DNA of 11,809 nucleotides. Origin: Pseudooctadecabacter sp. (lineage in GTDB: Bacteria; Pseudomonadota; Alphaproteobacteria; Rhodobacterales; Rhodobacteraceae). Numbering within the stretch: position 1 is the stretch's first letter; each line of letters begins with the position of its first letter. The notes beneath the pieces were generated by a model that searched no databases, was not told the origin of the DNA, and saw only the letters and a program-made list of their open reading frames with translations. Position numbers and translations under genes: made by a program. This document shows positions 5,512-11,809 of the stretch, in pieces. The stretch is taken from assembly GCA_020628265.1 (NCBI GenBank), contig JAHDFG010000005.1, forward strand, positions 1 through 11,809. Reading direction: 5' to 3'.

Positions 5512-6210
5512 ATGACCGACCAAAGCCCGCCGACCTATCAGGCCCTGCCGCTGCCAGATCGCGCCGACTACGATGACGCGCAAATGCAGGCCGAGGCGGA
5601 CCGGTTCTACGAGCATGTAAAAACCCGCCATTCCATTCGCGACTACACGGACCGCCCTGTGCCCAAAGCCGTGATCGAGGCCTGCGTCCGCGCCGCCGGA
5701 ACAGCGCCCAGCGGCGCGAACCAGCAACCATGGCATTTCGTGGCGATCAGCGATCCGGAGATGAAGTCCCGCATCCGCGCAGCCGCCGAAGAGGAAGAGG
5801 AAAAGTTCTACGGCGGGGGCGGTGGTGATGCGTGGCTGAAGGCGCTGGAACCGATTGGCACCGATGCCAGCAAGCCGCACCTTGATATCGCCCCATGGCT
5901 GATCGTGATCTTCGCGCAGCGATGGGGGTATCGTAACGGCGAGCGGATCAAACACTATTACGTGCCCGAAAGTGTCGGCATCGCCACCGGAATGTTGATC
6001 ACGGCGCTGCATACCGCAGGCCTGTCCTGTCTGACCCACACTCCCAATCCGATGAAATTCCTGAATGAGCTGTGCGACCGGCCCGAGAACGAAAAGCCCA
6101 TTATGATCCTTGCTGTGGGGCATCCGGCAGAGACCGCGACGGTGCCTGCCGTGGCCAAGAAGAAGAAAGACCTGCCCGAAATTCTGACCACTTACGAAGG
6201 AAACACCTGA
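5512..6210 (+). CDS. Nitroreductase-fold flavoprotein resembling iodotyrosine deiodinase
   Basis: This 232-residue FMN enzyme belongs to the nitroreductase superfamily, shown by the phosphate-binding RHSIRDY (39-45) and APSGANQQPW (65-74) segments. It resembles animal iodotyrosine deiodinase in detail: EEEEEKFY (93-100), HYYVPESVGIATG (148-160) and the ALHTAGL...THTP block (165-178). From memory of the human enzyme, whose Glu157, Tyr161 and Lys182 hold the substrate zwitterion, an ungapped alignment puts Glu96, Tyr100 and Lys121 at those places. That suggests reductive dehalogenation of a halotyrosine-like or other halophenol substrate, though bacterial homologues may do other reactions. Unlike the animal protein it has no membrane anchor. 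An AGGA overlapping the permease stop (5500-5503) serves ATG 5512. The stop shares a base with the fghA start (TGATG). Confidence 0.85.
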   Translation: MTDQSPPTYQALPLPDRADYDDAQMQAEADRFYEHVKTRHSIRDYTDRPVPKAVIEACVRAAGTAPSGANQQPWHFVAISDPEMKSRIRAAAEEEEEKFYGGGGGDAWLKALEPIGTDASKPHLDIAPWLIVIFAQRWGYRNGERIKHYYVPESVGIATGMLITALHTAGLSCLTHTPNPMKFLNELCDRPENEKPIMILAVGHPAETATVPAVAKKKKDLPEILTTYEGNT

Positions 6211-7037
6211 TGGAGACGATCTCGACCAATACCTGTTTCGGCGGGGTTCAGGGGGTCTACAAACACGCCTCGGACGTGACGGGCACCGACATGACCTTCG
6301 CGCTGTTCCTTCCAGCCGAGGCGCAAGACGGCCCCGTGCCTTTGCTGTGGTTCCTATCGGGTCTGACCTGCACCCATGAAAACGCGATGACCAAGGCAGG
6401 GGCACAGGCTTGGGCTGCGGAGCAAGGGATCGCACTGTGTTTTCCCGATACCTCGCCCCGCGGCGAGGGCGTGCCCGATGACGACGCATATGATCTGGGG
6501 CAGGGCGCGGGGTTCTACATCGACGCCACGCAAGCGCCTTGGGATAAGCATTTCAAGATGTGGAGCTACATCGCGGATGAATTGCCCGCACTGCTGGGCG
6601 CCGAATTTCCGCTTGATATGGATCGACAATCCATCACCGGCCACTCCATGGGCGGGCACGGCGCGTTGACGATGGCGATGGCCCTCAAGGGGCGGTTCCG
6701 GTCCGTGTCGGCCTTTTCTCCGATCCTGAACCCCACGCAAAGTGACTGGGGCCGCAAACAGTTCGCGGCCTATTGGGGGGATGAGGCGAATTGGGGCTCG
6801 CACGACGCGACCCTATTGATGCAGGGCGGCGGCTTTGACGGCCCGATGTTGATCGACACCGGTACCGACGACCAGTTTTGGGATCTGCTGGGCACAGACG
6901 CTTTCGCAACGGCGTTTGCCAGCCAGCGTCAGCAGGGCCAAATCCGCCTGCAACAGGGGTACGATCACAGCTATTTCTTTATTTCGACCTTCATGGAAGA
7001 CCACGTCGCCTTCCATGCGGATGCGCTCTGGCGATGA
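6210..7037 (+). CDS. fghA: S-formylglutathione hydrolase
   Basis: This 275-residue esterase D family enzyme splits S-formylglutathione into formate and glutathione, the step after AdhI in formaldehyde detoxification. The nucleophile is Ser146 in GHSMGGHGAL; the acid is Asp220 or Asp221 in DTGTDDQFW, and the base is His253 in GYDHSYFF. The oxyanion-side FLSGLTCTHEN segment (48-58) and the SPRGEGVPDD loop (82-91) are characteristic of the family, and the length is normal. ATG 6210-6212 overlaps the previous stop by one base and follows GAAGGA (6196-6201). It shares the operon with a nitroreductase and a permease rather than sitting next to adhI, so it may be expressed with them. The stop overlaps the next gene by ATGA. 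Confidence 0.96.
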   Translation: METISTNTCFGGVQGVYKHASDVTGTDMTFALFLPAEAQDGPVPLLWFLSGLTCTHENAMTKAGAQAWAAEQGIALCFPDTSPRGEGVPDDDAYDLGQGAGFYIDATQAPWDKHFKMWSYIADELPALLGAEFPLDMDRQSITGHSMGGHGALTMAMALKGRFRSVSAFSPILNPTQSDWGRKQFAAYWGDEANWGSHDATLLMQGGGFDGPMLIDTGTDDQFWDLLGTDAFATAFASQRQQGQIRLQQGYDHSYFFISTFMEDHVAFHADALWR

Positions 7038-7480
7038 TCTACGTGGACGCGGACGCCTGCCCCGTGAAAGCAGAGGTCGAGAAGGTCGGGACTCGGCACC
7101 AGATCAAGATGTTCATCGTGTCCAACGGTGGTTTGCGCCCGTCGGTCAACCCGTTGGTGGAAACCGTTATTGTGCCCGACGGGCCAGACGTGGCGGATAT
7201 GTGGATCGCGGACCGTGCTGGCGCGGGCGACGTCGTGATCACCGGCGACATCCCTCTTGCCGCGAAATGTGTGGAGGCTGGCGCTCGGGTTCTCAAACAC
7301 AATGGTGAGGCTTTGACGCAGGCCAACATCGGCAACATCCTCGCCACCCGCGACCTGATGGCCGACATCCGCGCTGCCGATCCGTTTCGGACGGGCGGTG
7401 GAAAGGGCTTCACTAAGGCGGACCGGTCGCGTTTCCTCGATGCGTTAGAGCGCGAGTGCCGCGCCGCGAAACGGCTTTGA
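7034..7480 (+). CDS. YaiI/YqxD family protein (DUF188)
   Basis: This 148-residue protein is of the UPF0178/DUF188 family, whose fold resembles PIN-type nucleases but whose function is unsettled. The start MIYVDADACPVKAEV carries the family's acidic VDADACP signature, followed by VSNGG (30-34), the conserved acidic VPDGPDVADMWIADRA region (47-62), GDVVITGDIPLA (65-76) and LKHNGE near 88-93. The conserved Asp residues could bind metal as in PIN domains; that is inference. The ATG overlaps the fghA stop in ATGA (7034-7037) and has no good ribosome-binding site of its own, so translation is probably coupled to fghA. It is soluble and has no signal peptide. Confidence 0.92.
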   Translation: MIYVDADACPVKAEVEKVGTRHQIKMFIVSNGGLRPSVNPLVETVIVPDGPDVADMWIADRAGAGDVVITGDIPLAAKCVEAGARVLKHNGEALTQANIGNILATRDLMADIRAADPFRTGGGKGFTKADRSRFLDALERECRAAKRL

Positions 7481-7503
7481 GCCTCGCCCAAACCTGCTAA
7501 TCT
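7477..7503 (+). promoter_or_regulatory. Weak promoter candidate inside the plus-strand gene run
   Basis: The 46-base gap between the DUF188 and HAD genes is the only break in the latter half of the run. It holds TTGAGC (7477-7482) and TAATCT (7498-7503) with a short 15-base spacer. It might drive the HAD, OCD and hydrolase genes separately; the spacing makes this uncertain. Confidence 0.25.
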
Positions 7504-7526
7504 GCCGCCAAACTGGAGGGTCCGAC

Positions 7527-8147
7527 ATGGCCGTGAAGGCGATTGTTTTTGACATCGGGAATGTGCTGATCGAATGGCAGCCCGAGCGGTTCTATGACGC
7601 CGTGATCGGGGTCGACCGTCGCACCGCGTTCTTTGACGCCATTGACCTGCATGCGATGAACGATCGTGTGGATCAGGGTGAGACGTTCCATGAGGTGATC
7701 GCTGAAACCGCCGCTGCCCATCCCGATTGGGCCGATGAGGTGATGATGTGGCACGACCGTTGGATCGAAATGGCGGCACCCGTGATCGACCATTCCGTGC
7801 GCGTGTTGCGCGCCTTGCGCCGAGCAGGTCACCCAGTTTTCGCGCTGTCGAACTTCGGCATCCAGACGTTTGAGATCGGCGTCCGCGAATACCCCTTCCT
7901 TGAGGAGTTCGACCGGCGATACATCTCGGGTCATATGGGGGTGACCAAACCCGCTGCCCGCATCTATGAGATGTTGGAGGAGGATTGCGGCGTGCCGCCC
8001 GAGGGCCTTCTGTTTGCTGATGACCGTCAGGAAAATCTTGATGCCGCTGCCGCACGAGGCTGGCAAACGCATCTGTTCACGGATCCCCAAGGCTGGGCCG
8101 ACCGATTGGTCGCCGAAGGTCTTTTGACACCGGAGGCTGCACAATGA
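7527..8147 (+). CDS. HAD superfamily phosphatase
   Basis: This 206-residue protein is a haloacid dehalogenase-superfamily hydrolase of the subfamily I group with YihX-like features. Motif I is FDIGNVL with nucleophile Asp9; the usual second Asp of DxD is Gly11, as in YihX-type members. Motif II is LSNF (Ser108), motif III is Lys141 in VTKPAARIYE, and motif IV is the Asp165-Asp166 pair in LFADDRQENLDAA. A helical cap (about 20-90) lies between motifs I and II. Phosphatase activity on a small phosphorylated metabolite is likely; dehalogenase activity is not indicated. ATG 7527-7529 follows GGAGG at 7515-7519. The stop overlaps the next start in ATGA, so it is coupled to the OCD-family gene. Confidence 0.9.
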   Translation: MAVKAIVFDIGNVLIEWQPERFYDAVIGVDRRTAFFDAIDLHAMNDRVDQGETFHEVIAETAAAHPDWADEVMMWHDRWIEMAAPVIDHSVRVLRALRRAGHPVFALSNFGIQTFEIGVREYPFLEEFDRRYISGHMGVTKPAARIYEMLEEDCGVPPEGLLFADDRQENLDAAAARGWQTHLFTDPQGWADRLVAEGLLTPEAAQ

Positions 8148-9061
8148 CGGTCATGATTCCCTTTGCCGAAGGTGAGGTCGGCCTCGACTGGCTTGATCTG
8201 ACGGATGCCCTCGCAGCGGGCCACGCGCGCCCCAAAGGCAGTGTTGAGGATGTGTTCCTCTACCGTGATCACGACACGCTGTTGAACCGGTCCGCATGGA
8301 TCGACGGGATGGGATTGGCTGTGAAATGCGCCACTGTCTTTCCCAAGAACAAGGAAAACGGACGGCCGATGATCCACGGTGCCGTGAACCTGTTTGCCGA
8401 CACCACCGGAGAGCTGGAAGCGATCCTTGATTTCCATCTTGTGACCAAATGGAAAACCGCTGGGGATAGTCTGCTGGCCGCCCGTCGGTTGGCGCGACCG
8501 GACAGCAAACGCATTCTGATCGTGGGGGCGGGCACCGTCGGGCGGTCGCTCTGGCAGGCCTATGGTGCAGCGTTTCCCGAAGCATCCTTCACCATCTGGA
8601 ACCGTTCTGCAGACGGAGCCGCCGATTTTGCCGCCGATTGTCCGGGTGTCACGATTGCCCCCGATCTTGAGGCTGCTGTGGGCGAGGCTGACATCGTGAC
8701 CTCGGCCACGATGACGACCGAACCCATTCTCAAAGGCGAGTGGTTCCAGCCCGGCCAGCACATCGACCTGATCGGCGCATACCGTCCCGATATGCGCGAG
8801 GTTGATGACACCGCCTTGCTGCGTTCCCGCGTCTTCGTGGACAGCACCAACACGACGATGGATCACATCGGAGAGTTGAAAATTCCGTTGGCAGAAAACG
8901 TGATCGAGCGCGATCACGTGGTGGCCGATTACTACGACTTGTCCGCGTTTCAGCGTACGTCTGACGATGAGATCACACTCTTCAAGAACGGCGGCGGCGC
9001 CCACCTTGATCTGATGACCAGCCGCTACATTCTGGATGTCTGGAAGGGTCGCCAGTCATGA
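8144..9061 (+). CDS. Ornithine cyclodeaminase / mu-crystallin family protein
   Basis: This 305-residue protein is of the OCD/mu-crystallin family, NAD(P)-dependent enzymes that deaminate ornithine, oxidise alanine or reduce cyclic ketimines. The substrate-side Lys61 lies in AVKCATVFP, the Rossmann motif is GAGTVG (128-133), and the acid Asp221 follows GAYRPDMREV. At 101-108 the sequence is TKWKTAGD where ornithine cyclodeaminase itself has an RTAA element; the Arg that grips the substrate carboxylate is Lys104. This departure makes true ornithine cyclodeaminase unlikely and favours a ketimine reductase or amino-acid dehydrogenase role, which remains inference. GGAGG (8132-8136) precedes ATG 8144-8146; a second Met at residue 4 is an alternative start. 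It overlaps both neighbours by 4 bases. Confidence 0.9.
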   Translation: MTVMIPFAEGEVGLDWLDLTDALAAGHARPKGSVEDVFLYRDHDTLLNRSAWIDGMGLAVKCATVFPKNKENGRPMIHGAVNLFADTTGELEAILDFHLVTKWKTAGDSLLAARRLARPDSKRILIVGAGTVGRSLWQAYGAAFPEASFTIWNRSADGAADFAADCPGVTIAPDLEAAVGEADIVTSATMTTEPILKGEWFQPGQHIDLIGAYRPDMREVDDTALLRSRVFVDSTNTTMDHIGELKIPLAENVIERDHVVADYYDLSAFQRTSDDEITLFKNGGGAHLDLMTSRYILDVWKGRQS

Positions 9062-9993
9062 TGGGATGGGTCATTCCGCTGGCAGTCTTGGGCGGTTTGG
9101 CCATCTGGCCATGGCTGGATGAAAGCCGCAGGCACCCGTCACAGGCGTTTCGCGACAAGGCACCCGGCCGGTTCGCGAAATTGTCACGCGGTGTGACCCA
9201 TTACCAATGGCTTGGTGCGACGCGGGGTCCTGTCATCGTGTGTGTACACGGGCTGACGACGCCAAGCCCGGTCTGGTACGCAATCGCCAAGGGGCTCGGC
9301 GCGCTCGGATTTCGTGTGCTGGTCTATGACCTTTACGGGCGCGGCTTTTCAGACGCACCCGCTGGCACTCAGGACGATACGTTCTTCGTGGATCAATTGA
9401 ACGAGCTTCTGGATCATCAGCAGATCAGGGATGATGTGACGTTGATGGGCTATTCGATGGGCGGTTCAATCGCCACCGCCTATGCCGCGGCACATCCCGC
9501 AAGAGTGCGGCGGCTGGTTCTTCTGGCCTCTGGCGGCATGTGGTTGCGCGAAGACCGTTTGACCGAATTTGCGCGCACAGTCCCTGTCTTTGGTGACTGG
9601 CTTCACAGCGTTGTCGTGGCCCGCAAAGATCGCCGCGCCCTGCGTCGACAATTGGGGCGGACGTTCGACATTACCGGCATCGTCGAGTTGCAGCTGTCTG
9701 AATTCGAAAGCCGCGGCTTTCTGCGATCTGTCCTGTCCAGCAGGAGAAACATGCTGGCCCAATCGCTGGAAGACGAACACCGGATCATCGGCCGCGCTGA
9801 CATTCCGGTCATCGGCATCTGGGCCGAGAAGGACGACGTGATCCCGTTGAAGTCCCTTGGAACCTTGTCCCAATGGAACCGCAACGTCCGGCAGGAAGTC
9901 ATCGAAGGCGCAGGGCACGATCTTGCCTACGCGCGTTCAGAGGATGTCGTGACTGTCCTGCGCGACGTCTTGCGAGAAGACATGGCCCAGTAG
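9058..9993 (+). CDS. Alpha/beta hydrolase with N-terminal membrane anchor
   Basis: This 311-residue alpha/beta hydrolase begins with one hydrophobic segment (MGWVIPLAVLGGLAIWPWL, residues 2-20), likely an uncleaved membrane anchor. The oxyanion turn is VHGLTTPSPVW (63-73), the nucleophile Ser133 is in GYSMGGS, the acid is Asp259 or Asp260 in WAEKDDVIP, and the base His287 is in GAGHDLAY. A helical lid of about 90 residues (160-245) separates the strands bearing Ser and Asp. This organisation is that of esterases, lipases or C-C hydrolases; no substrate is indicated. The ATG overlaps the OCD stop (ATGA at 9058-9061); the next codon is also ATG and equally possible. It ends the plus-strand run and faces the MFS gene 17 bases away. 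Confidence 0.92.
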   Translation: MMGWVIPLAVLGGLAIWPWLDESRRHPSQAFRDKAPGRFAKLSRGVTHYQWLGATRGPVIVCVHGLTTPSPVWYAIAKGLGALGFRVLVYDLYGRGFSDAPAGTQDDTFFVDQLNELLDHQQIRDDVTLMGYSMGGSIATAYAAAHPARVRRLVLLASGGMWLREDRLTEFARTVPVFGDWLHSVVVARKDRRALRRQLGRTFDITGIVELQLSEFESRGFLRSVLSSRRNMLAQSLEDEHRIIGRADIPVIGIWAEKDDVIPLKSLGTLSQWNRNVRQEVIEGAGHDLAYARSEDVVTVLRDVLREDMAQ

Positions 9994-10010
9994 CGAATTC
10001 AATGCACGGA

Positions 10011-11255
10011 TTAGGCTGCAGCGGCAGCCGGGGTGTCTCGGTTTTCCCGAATGGGCAGGTGCACAATGGCAGAGAACGCCCCGACGGCCACGCCAACCCA
10101 CCAAACAGCGGTATAGCTGCCATAAGCGTCATAGAGACGCCCCCCGAGCCAGACGCCAAGGAAGCTCCCCAGCTGGTGGCTGAAGAAGACGATCCCGTAC
10201 AGCGTGCCCATGTAGCGCAAGCCGTAGATATGCGCGACAAGCCCGCTGGTCAGGGGCACGGTCGCCAGCCATAGGGACCCCATCACGACCGAGAAGATGA
10301 TCACAGTGGTGGGTGTGATCGGGAAGGCGATGAACAGGGCCGCCGCAATCGTCCGACCGGTGTAGATGCCCGCCAGCAGGTACTTCTTGGAATAGCGTTT
10401 GCCAGCCCAGCCGGCCAACAGGGTGCCCGCGATATTGGCTAGCCCGATCAGGGAAATGGCGATGGCACCCAGTGCCGATGTGGTCGTGATCCCGAGGTTG
10501 TGCAGCGCACCCCCCGGCAGGATCGGGCCGCACATCTCGGTAATCATGGCGGGGAAGTGGGCGGTGATGAACGCCAGCTGGTAGCCGCAGGAAAAGAAGC
10601 CAAGGAAGATCAGCGTATAGGACGGGTCCTTGAACGCCCGTGTGATAACCTGACCGATGGTTTCTTCAAGCTCTGCCTTGGATGCGGCGTTCGGGGCCTT
10701 CATCATCGGCAGGGTCAGCAGCGAGGCAAGGACGAGGCCCGCAAACACTAGAAACACGCTTTGCCACGTCATCAGGGTCAAAAGGTATTCAGCCAATGGC
10801 GCACCGAAGACCTGCCCCGCAGACCCCGCGGCGGTCGCGATGGCAAGCGACATGGACCTGTGTTCATCCGATGCGGCGCGGCCTACCACGGCCAAAATCA
10901 CGCCAAAACCCGTTCCAGCGATGCCGAAACCCACAAGCCAAGCGTAAGTCTGGTGCCCGATGGGAGAGATCGAGTTGGCGGACAAAACAAGACCCGCCGC
11001 ATAGACCAATGCCCCCAGAATGATTGCTTTGCGGTCCGTAAGCCGCTCCGCCAAGGCGCCGAAAATGGGTTGGCCAATCCCCCAAGCGAGGTTTTGGATC
11101 GCAATCGCGAGCGAGAATTCAGCCCGTGCCCAGCCAAACTCTTCGGCAATGGGGATCTGGAACACGCCGAACGAAGCGCGGACAGCGAAGCTGACCATGA
11201 TGATGATACATCCCGCGATCAGGACGGGCGTGACAAGGCGTGCGTCTGTTTTCAT
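10011..11255 (-). CDS. MFS transporter, monocarboxylate/oxalate-formate carrier type
   Basis: This 414-residue major facilitator protein has twelve hydrophobic helices in two halves. The early FGVFQIPIAEEFGWARAEFS block (29-48) resembles the MCT and oxalate:formate antiporter groups, and the motif A loop appears as GALAERLTDRKAII (66-79). A short cytoplasmic linker with KAPNAASKAELEETIG lies between the halves. A small organic acid substrate is suggested by the family. The start at ATG 11253-11255 (MKTDARLVTP) is chosen because the frame before it reads as unrelated Cys/His/Arg-rich sequence; no Shine-Dalgarno is evident ahead of it. A TTGACG (11285-11290) with CAAAGT (11262-11267) 17 bases on would give a nearly leaderless mRNA, which is speculative. 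It is convergent with the alpha/beta hydrolase and divergent from zapE. Confidence 0.93.
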   Translation of the reverse strand: MKTDARLVTPVLIAGCIIIMVSFAVRASFGVFQIPIAEEFGWARAEFSLAIAIQNLAWGIGQPIFGALAERLTDRKAIILGALVYAAGLVLSANSISPIGHQTYAWLVGFGIAGTGFGVILAVVGRAASDEHRSMSLAIATAAGSAGQVFGAPLAEYLLTLMTWQSVFLVFAGLVLASLLTLPMMKAPNAASKAELEETIGQVITRAFKDPSYTLIFLGFFSCGYQLAFITAHFPAMITEMCGPILPGGALHNLGITTTSALGAIAISLIGLANIAGTLLAGWAGKRYSKKYLLAGIYTGRTIAAALFIAFPITPTTVIIFSVVMGSLWLATVPLTSGLVAHIYGLRYMGTLYGIVFFSHQLGSFLGVWLGGRLYDAYGSYTAVWWVGVAVGAFSAIVHLPIRENRDTPAAAAA

Positions 11256-11312
11256 GGCGCGACTTTGACCGTGGCCGTTGCTGTCGTCAATTTGCAAGAT
11301 GTGATGGGGCGC

Positions 11313-11339
11313 ATGACATTTTGTGGGGGCGGCCATAAT
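11313..11339 (+). promoter_or_regulatory. Candidate zapE promoter
   Basis: The 151-base divergent region between the MFS gene and zapE is AT-rich for this window. It holds ATGACA (11313-11318) and CATAAT (11334-11339), each one base from consensus, but the 15-base spacer is short. A second possibility is TTGAAA (11341-11346) with CAAATA (11364-11369), 17 bases apart. A perfect palindrome CAAATATTTG (11364-11373) overlaps it and could be a protein-binding site. Confidence 0.3.
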
Positions 11340-11406
11340 TTTGAAATTTTGGCGCGCGGCCTTCAAATATTTGCACTTGTTCGCATCTGCGGCGTAAGTG
11401 AAGGCA

Positions 11407-11809
11407 ATGACCGACCTTCTGACTGAATATGACAAACGCATTGCTGCAGGTGACTTGACCGATGATCCGGTCCAGCGCGCCGCCCTGCCTCATCTTGAGA
11501 GGGTGCGAACAGCGGTGATGACGGCCCCGCCGCCTGCCAAACGCGGCTTGTTTCGCAAGGCCGCGCCAGTTGAAGCACCGAAGGGTTTGTACCTGTGGGG
11601 GGGCGTTGGCCGCGGAAAATCCATGCTGATGGATATGCTGTTCGATCTGGTCGAGGTGCCAAAGCAACGCATCCATTTTCACGCGTTCATGCAATGGGTC
11701 CATGAAAGCATCGCCGCCGCCCGCGCCAAAGGTGTGGATGACGCAATTGCGCCTGTGGCCGCCGATCTGGCTGCACGGGTCCGGTTTCTTGCGTTCGACG
11801 AAATGCAGA
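11407..11809 (+). CDS. zapE: Cell division protein ZapE (AFG1-like ATPase), 3' truncated
   Basis: The frame runs from ATG 11407-11409 through the right edge, giving 134 complete codons of a protein usually about 350-400 residues long. It starts MTDLLTEYDKRIAAGDLTDD and shows the AFG1/ZapE N-terminal pattern of that family, then the Walker A motif GGVGRGKS (65-72) within GLYLWGGVGRGKSMLMD. The next family block is the RIHFHAFMQWVH segment (88-99), and the Walker B start LAFDEMQ (128-134) is cut by the end of the window. ZapE is an ATPase that joins the Z-ring late in division in E. coli; AFG1 is its mitochondrial relative. A close AAGG (11401-11404) is the only ribosome-binding candidate. Confidence 0.93.
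   Translation, partial: MTDLLTEYDKRIAAGDLTDDPVQRAALPHLERVRTAVMTAPPPAKRGLFRKAAPVEAPKGLYLWGGVGRGKSMLMDMLFDLVEVPKQRIHFHAFMQWVHESIAAARAKGVDDAIAPVAADLAARVRFLAFDEMQ

Noticed and set aside
5491..6489. 332-codon minus-strand frame opposite the nitroreductase
   Set aside because: It is Arg/Gly/His-rich with no domain; the plus strand encodes two well-supported enzymes.
1453..7037. Mobile element or genomic island carrying the tetR cassette
   Set aside because: No transposase, integrase, tRNA, flanking direct repeat or clear base-composition break is seen.
7039..8055. 338-codon minus-strand frame opposite the DUF188 and HAD genes
   Set aside because: The composition is Arg/Ser/Pro-rich and patternless, while the opposite strand carries clear DUF188 and HAD motifs.
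7527..8147. Haloacid dehalogenase paired with the deiodinase-like enzyme as a dehalogenation pathway
   Set aside because: The motif I form (FDIGNV) and motif IV (ADD) suit phosphatases of the YihX type, and the name of the superfamily alone is not evidence.
8027..9004. 325-codon minus-strand frame opposite the OCD-family gene
   Set aside because: The plus-strand protein has complete family motifs, and this frame has no recognisable domain or ribosome-binding site.
9994..10010. Bidirectional terminator between the alpha/beta hydrolase and MFS genes
   Set aside because: The 17-base gap contains no stem-loop or T-run.
10761..11426. 221-codon plus-strand frame antisense to the MFS gene
   Set aside because: It mirrors the membrane protein's codons, has no family features, and overlaps the zapE start.

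Overview
This window looks like chromosome from a marine alphaproteobacterium of the Rhodobacterales (Roseobacter group). The base composition is moderately GC-rich, genes are tightly packed with many ATGA-type overlaps, and the gene families (DUF2794, class III alcohol dehydrogenase with S-formylglutathione hydrolase, ZapE, YaiI/DUF188, an MCT-like MFS carrier) are typical of that group. This is a judgement from protein similarity I recognise, not from a search. No tRNA, rRNA, insertion sequence, prophage or CRISPR array is visible.

Layout. Bases 1-1357 hold the 3' part of an NlpC/P60 cell-wall hydrolase (+), a convergent DUF2794 gene (-) and an I78-type inhibitor lipoprotein (-). At 1453-3578 the glutathione-dependent formaldehyde dehydrogenase gene is followed, with a 4-base overlap, by a serine-hydrolase/beta-lactamase-fold gene. 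At 3566-4421 a TetR/AcrR regulator and, upstream of it, an easily missed 58-codon gene for a small secreted protein run on the minus strand. At 4575-9993 seven genes run on the plus strand with almost no gaps: AEC permease, iodotyrosine-deiodinase-like nitroreductase, S-formylglutathione hydrolase, YaiI-like DUF188, HAD phosphatase, ornithine-cyclodeaminase-like reductase and an alpha/beta hydrolase. At 10011-11255 an MFS carrier lies on the minus strand, divergent from zapE, which is cut by the right edge.

How they may work together. AdhI and FghA catalyse consecutive steps of glutathione-dependent formaldehyde oxidation to formate, but here about 3.6 kb lies between them. That interval holds what looks like a self-contained regulatory cassette. 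Three 16-bp inverted repeats fitting TRAACTGNNCSGTTYA lie in the tetR promoter (one) and in the divergent region between the small secreted protein and the AEC permease (two). A fourth, imperfect copy lies next to those two. In both minus-strand promoters the repeat sits in the spacer between the putative -35 and -10. The simplest reading is a TetR repressor that controls itself, the small protein and the permease operon. Because that operon runs on into the nitroreductase and fghA with 10-base and 1-base junctions, formate-releasing hydrolase expression may also come under this regulator.

The most unusual details are an 11-bp perfect inverted repeat around the tetR operator, whose inner arm contains the tetR ribosome-binding site, and the unlabelled 58-aa secreted protein. 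The rest of the window is ordinary housekeeping and accessory metabolism.
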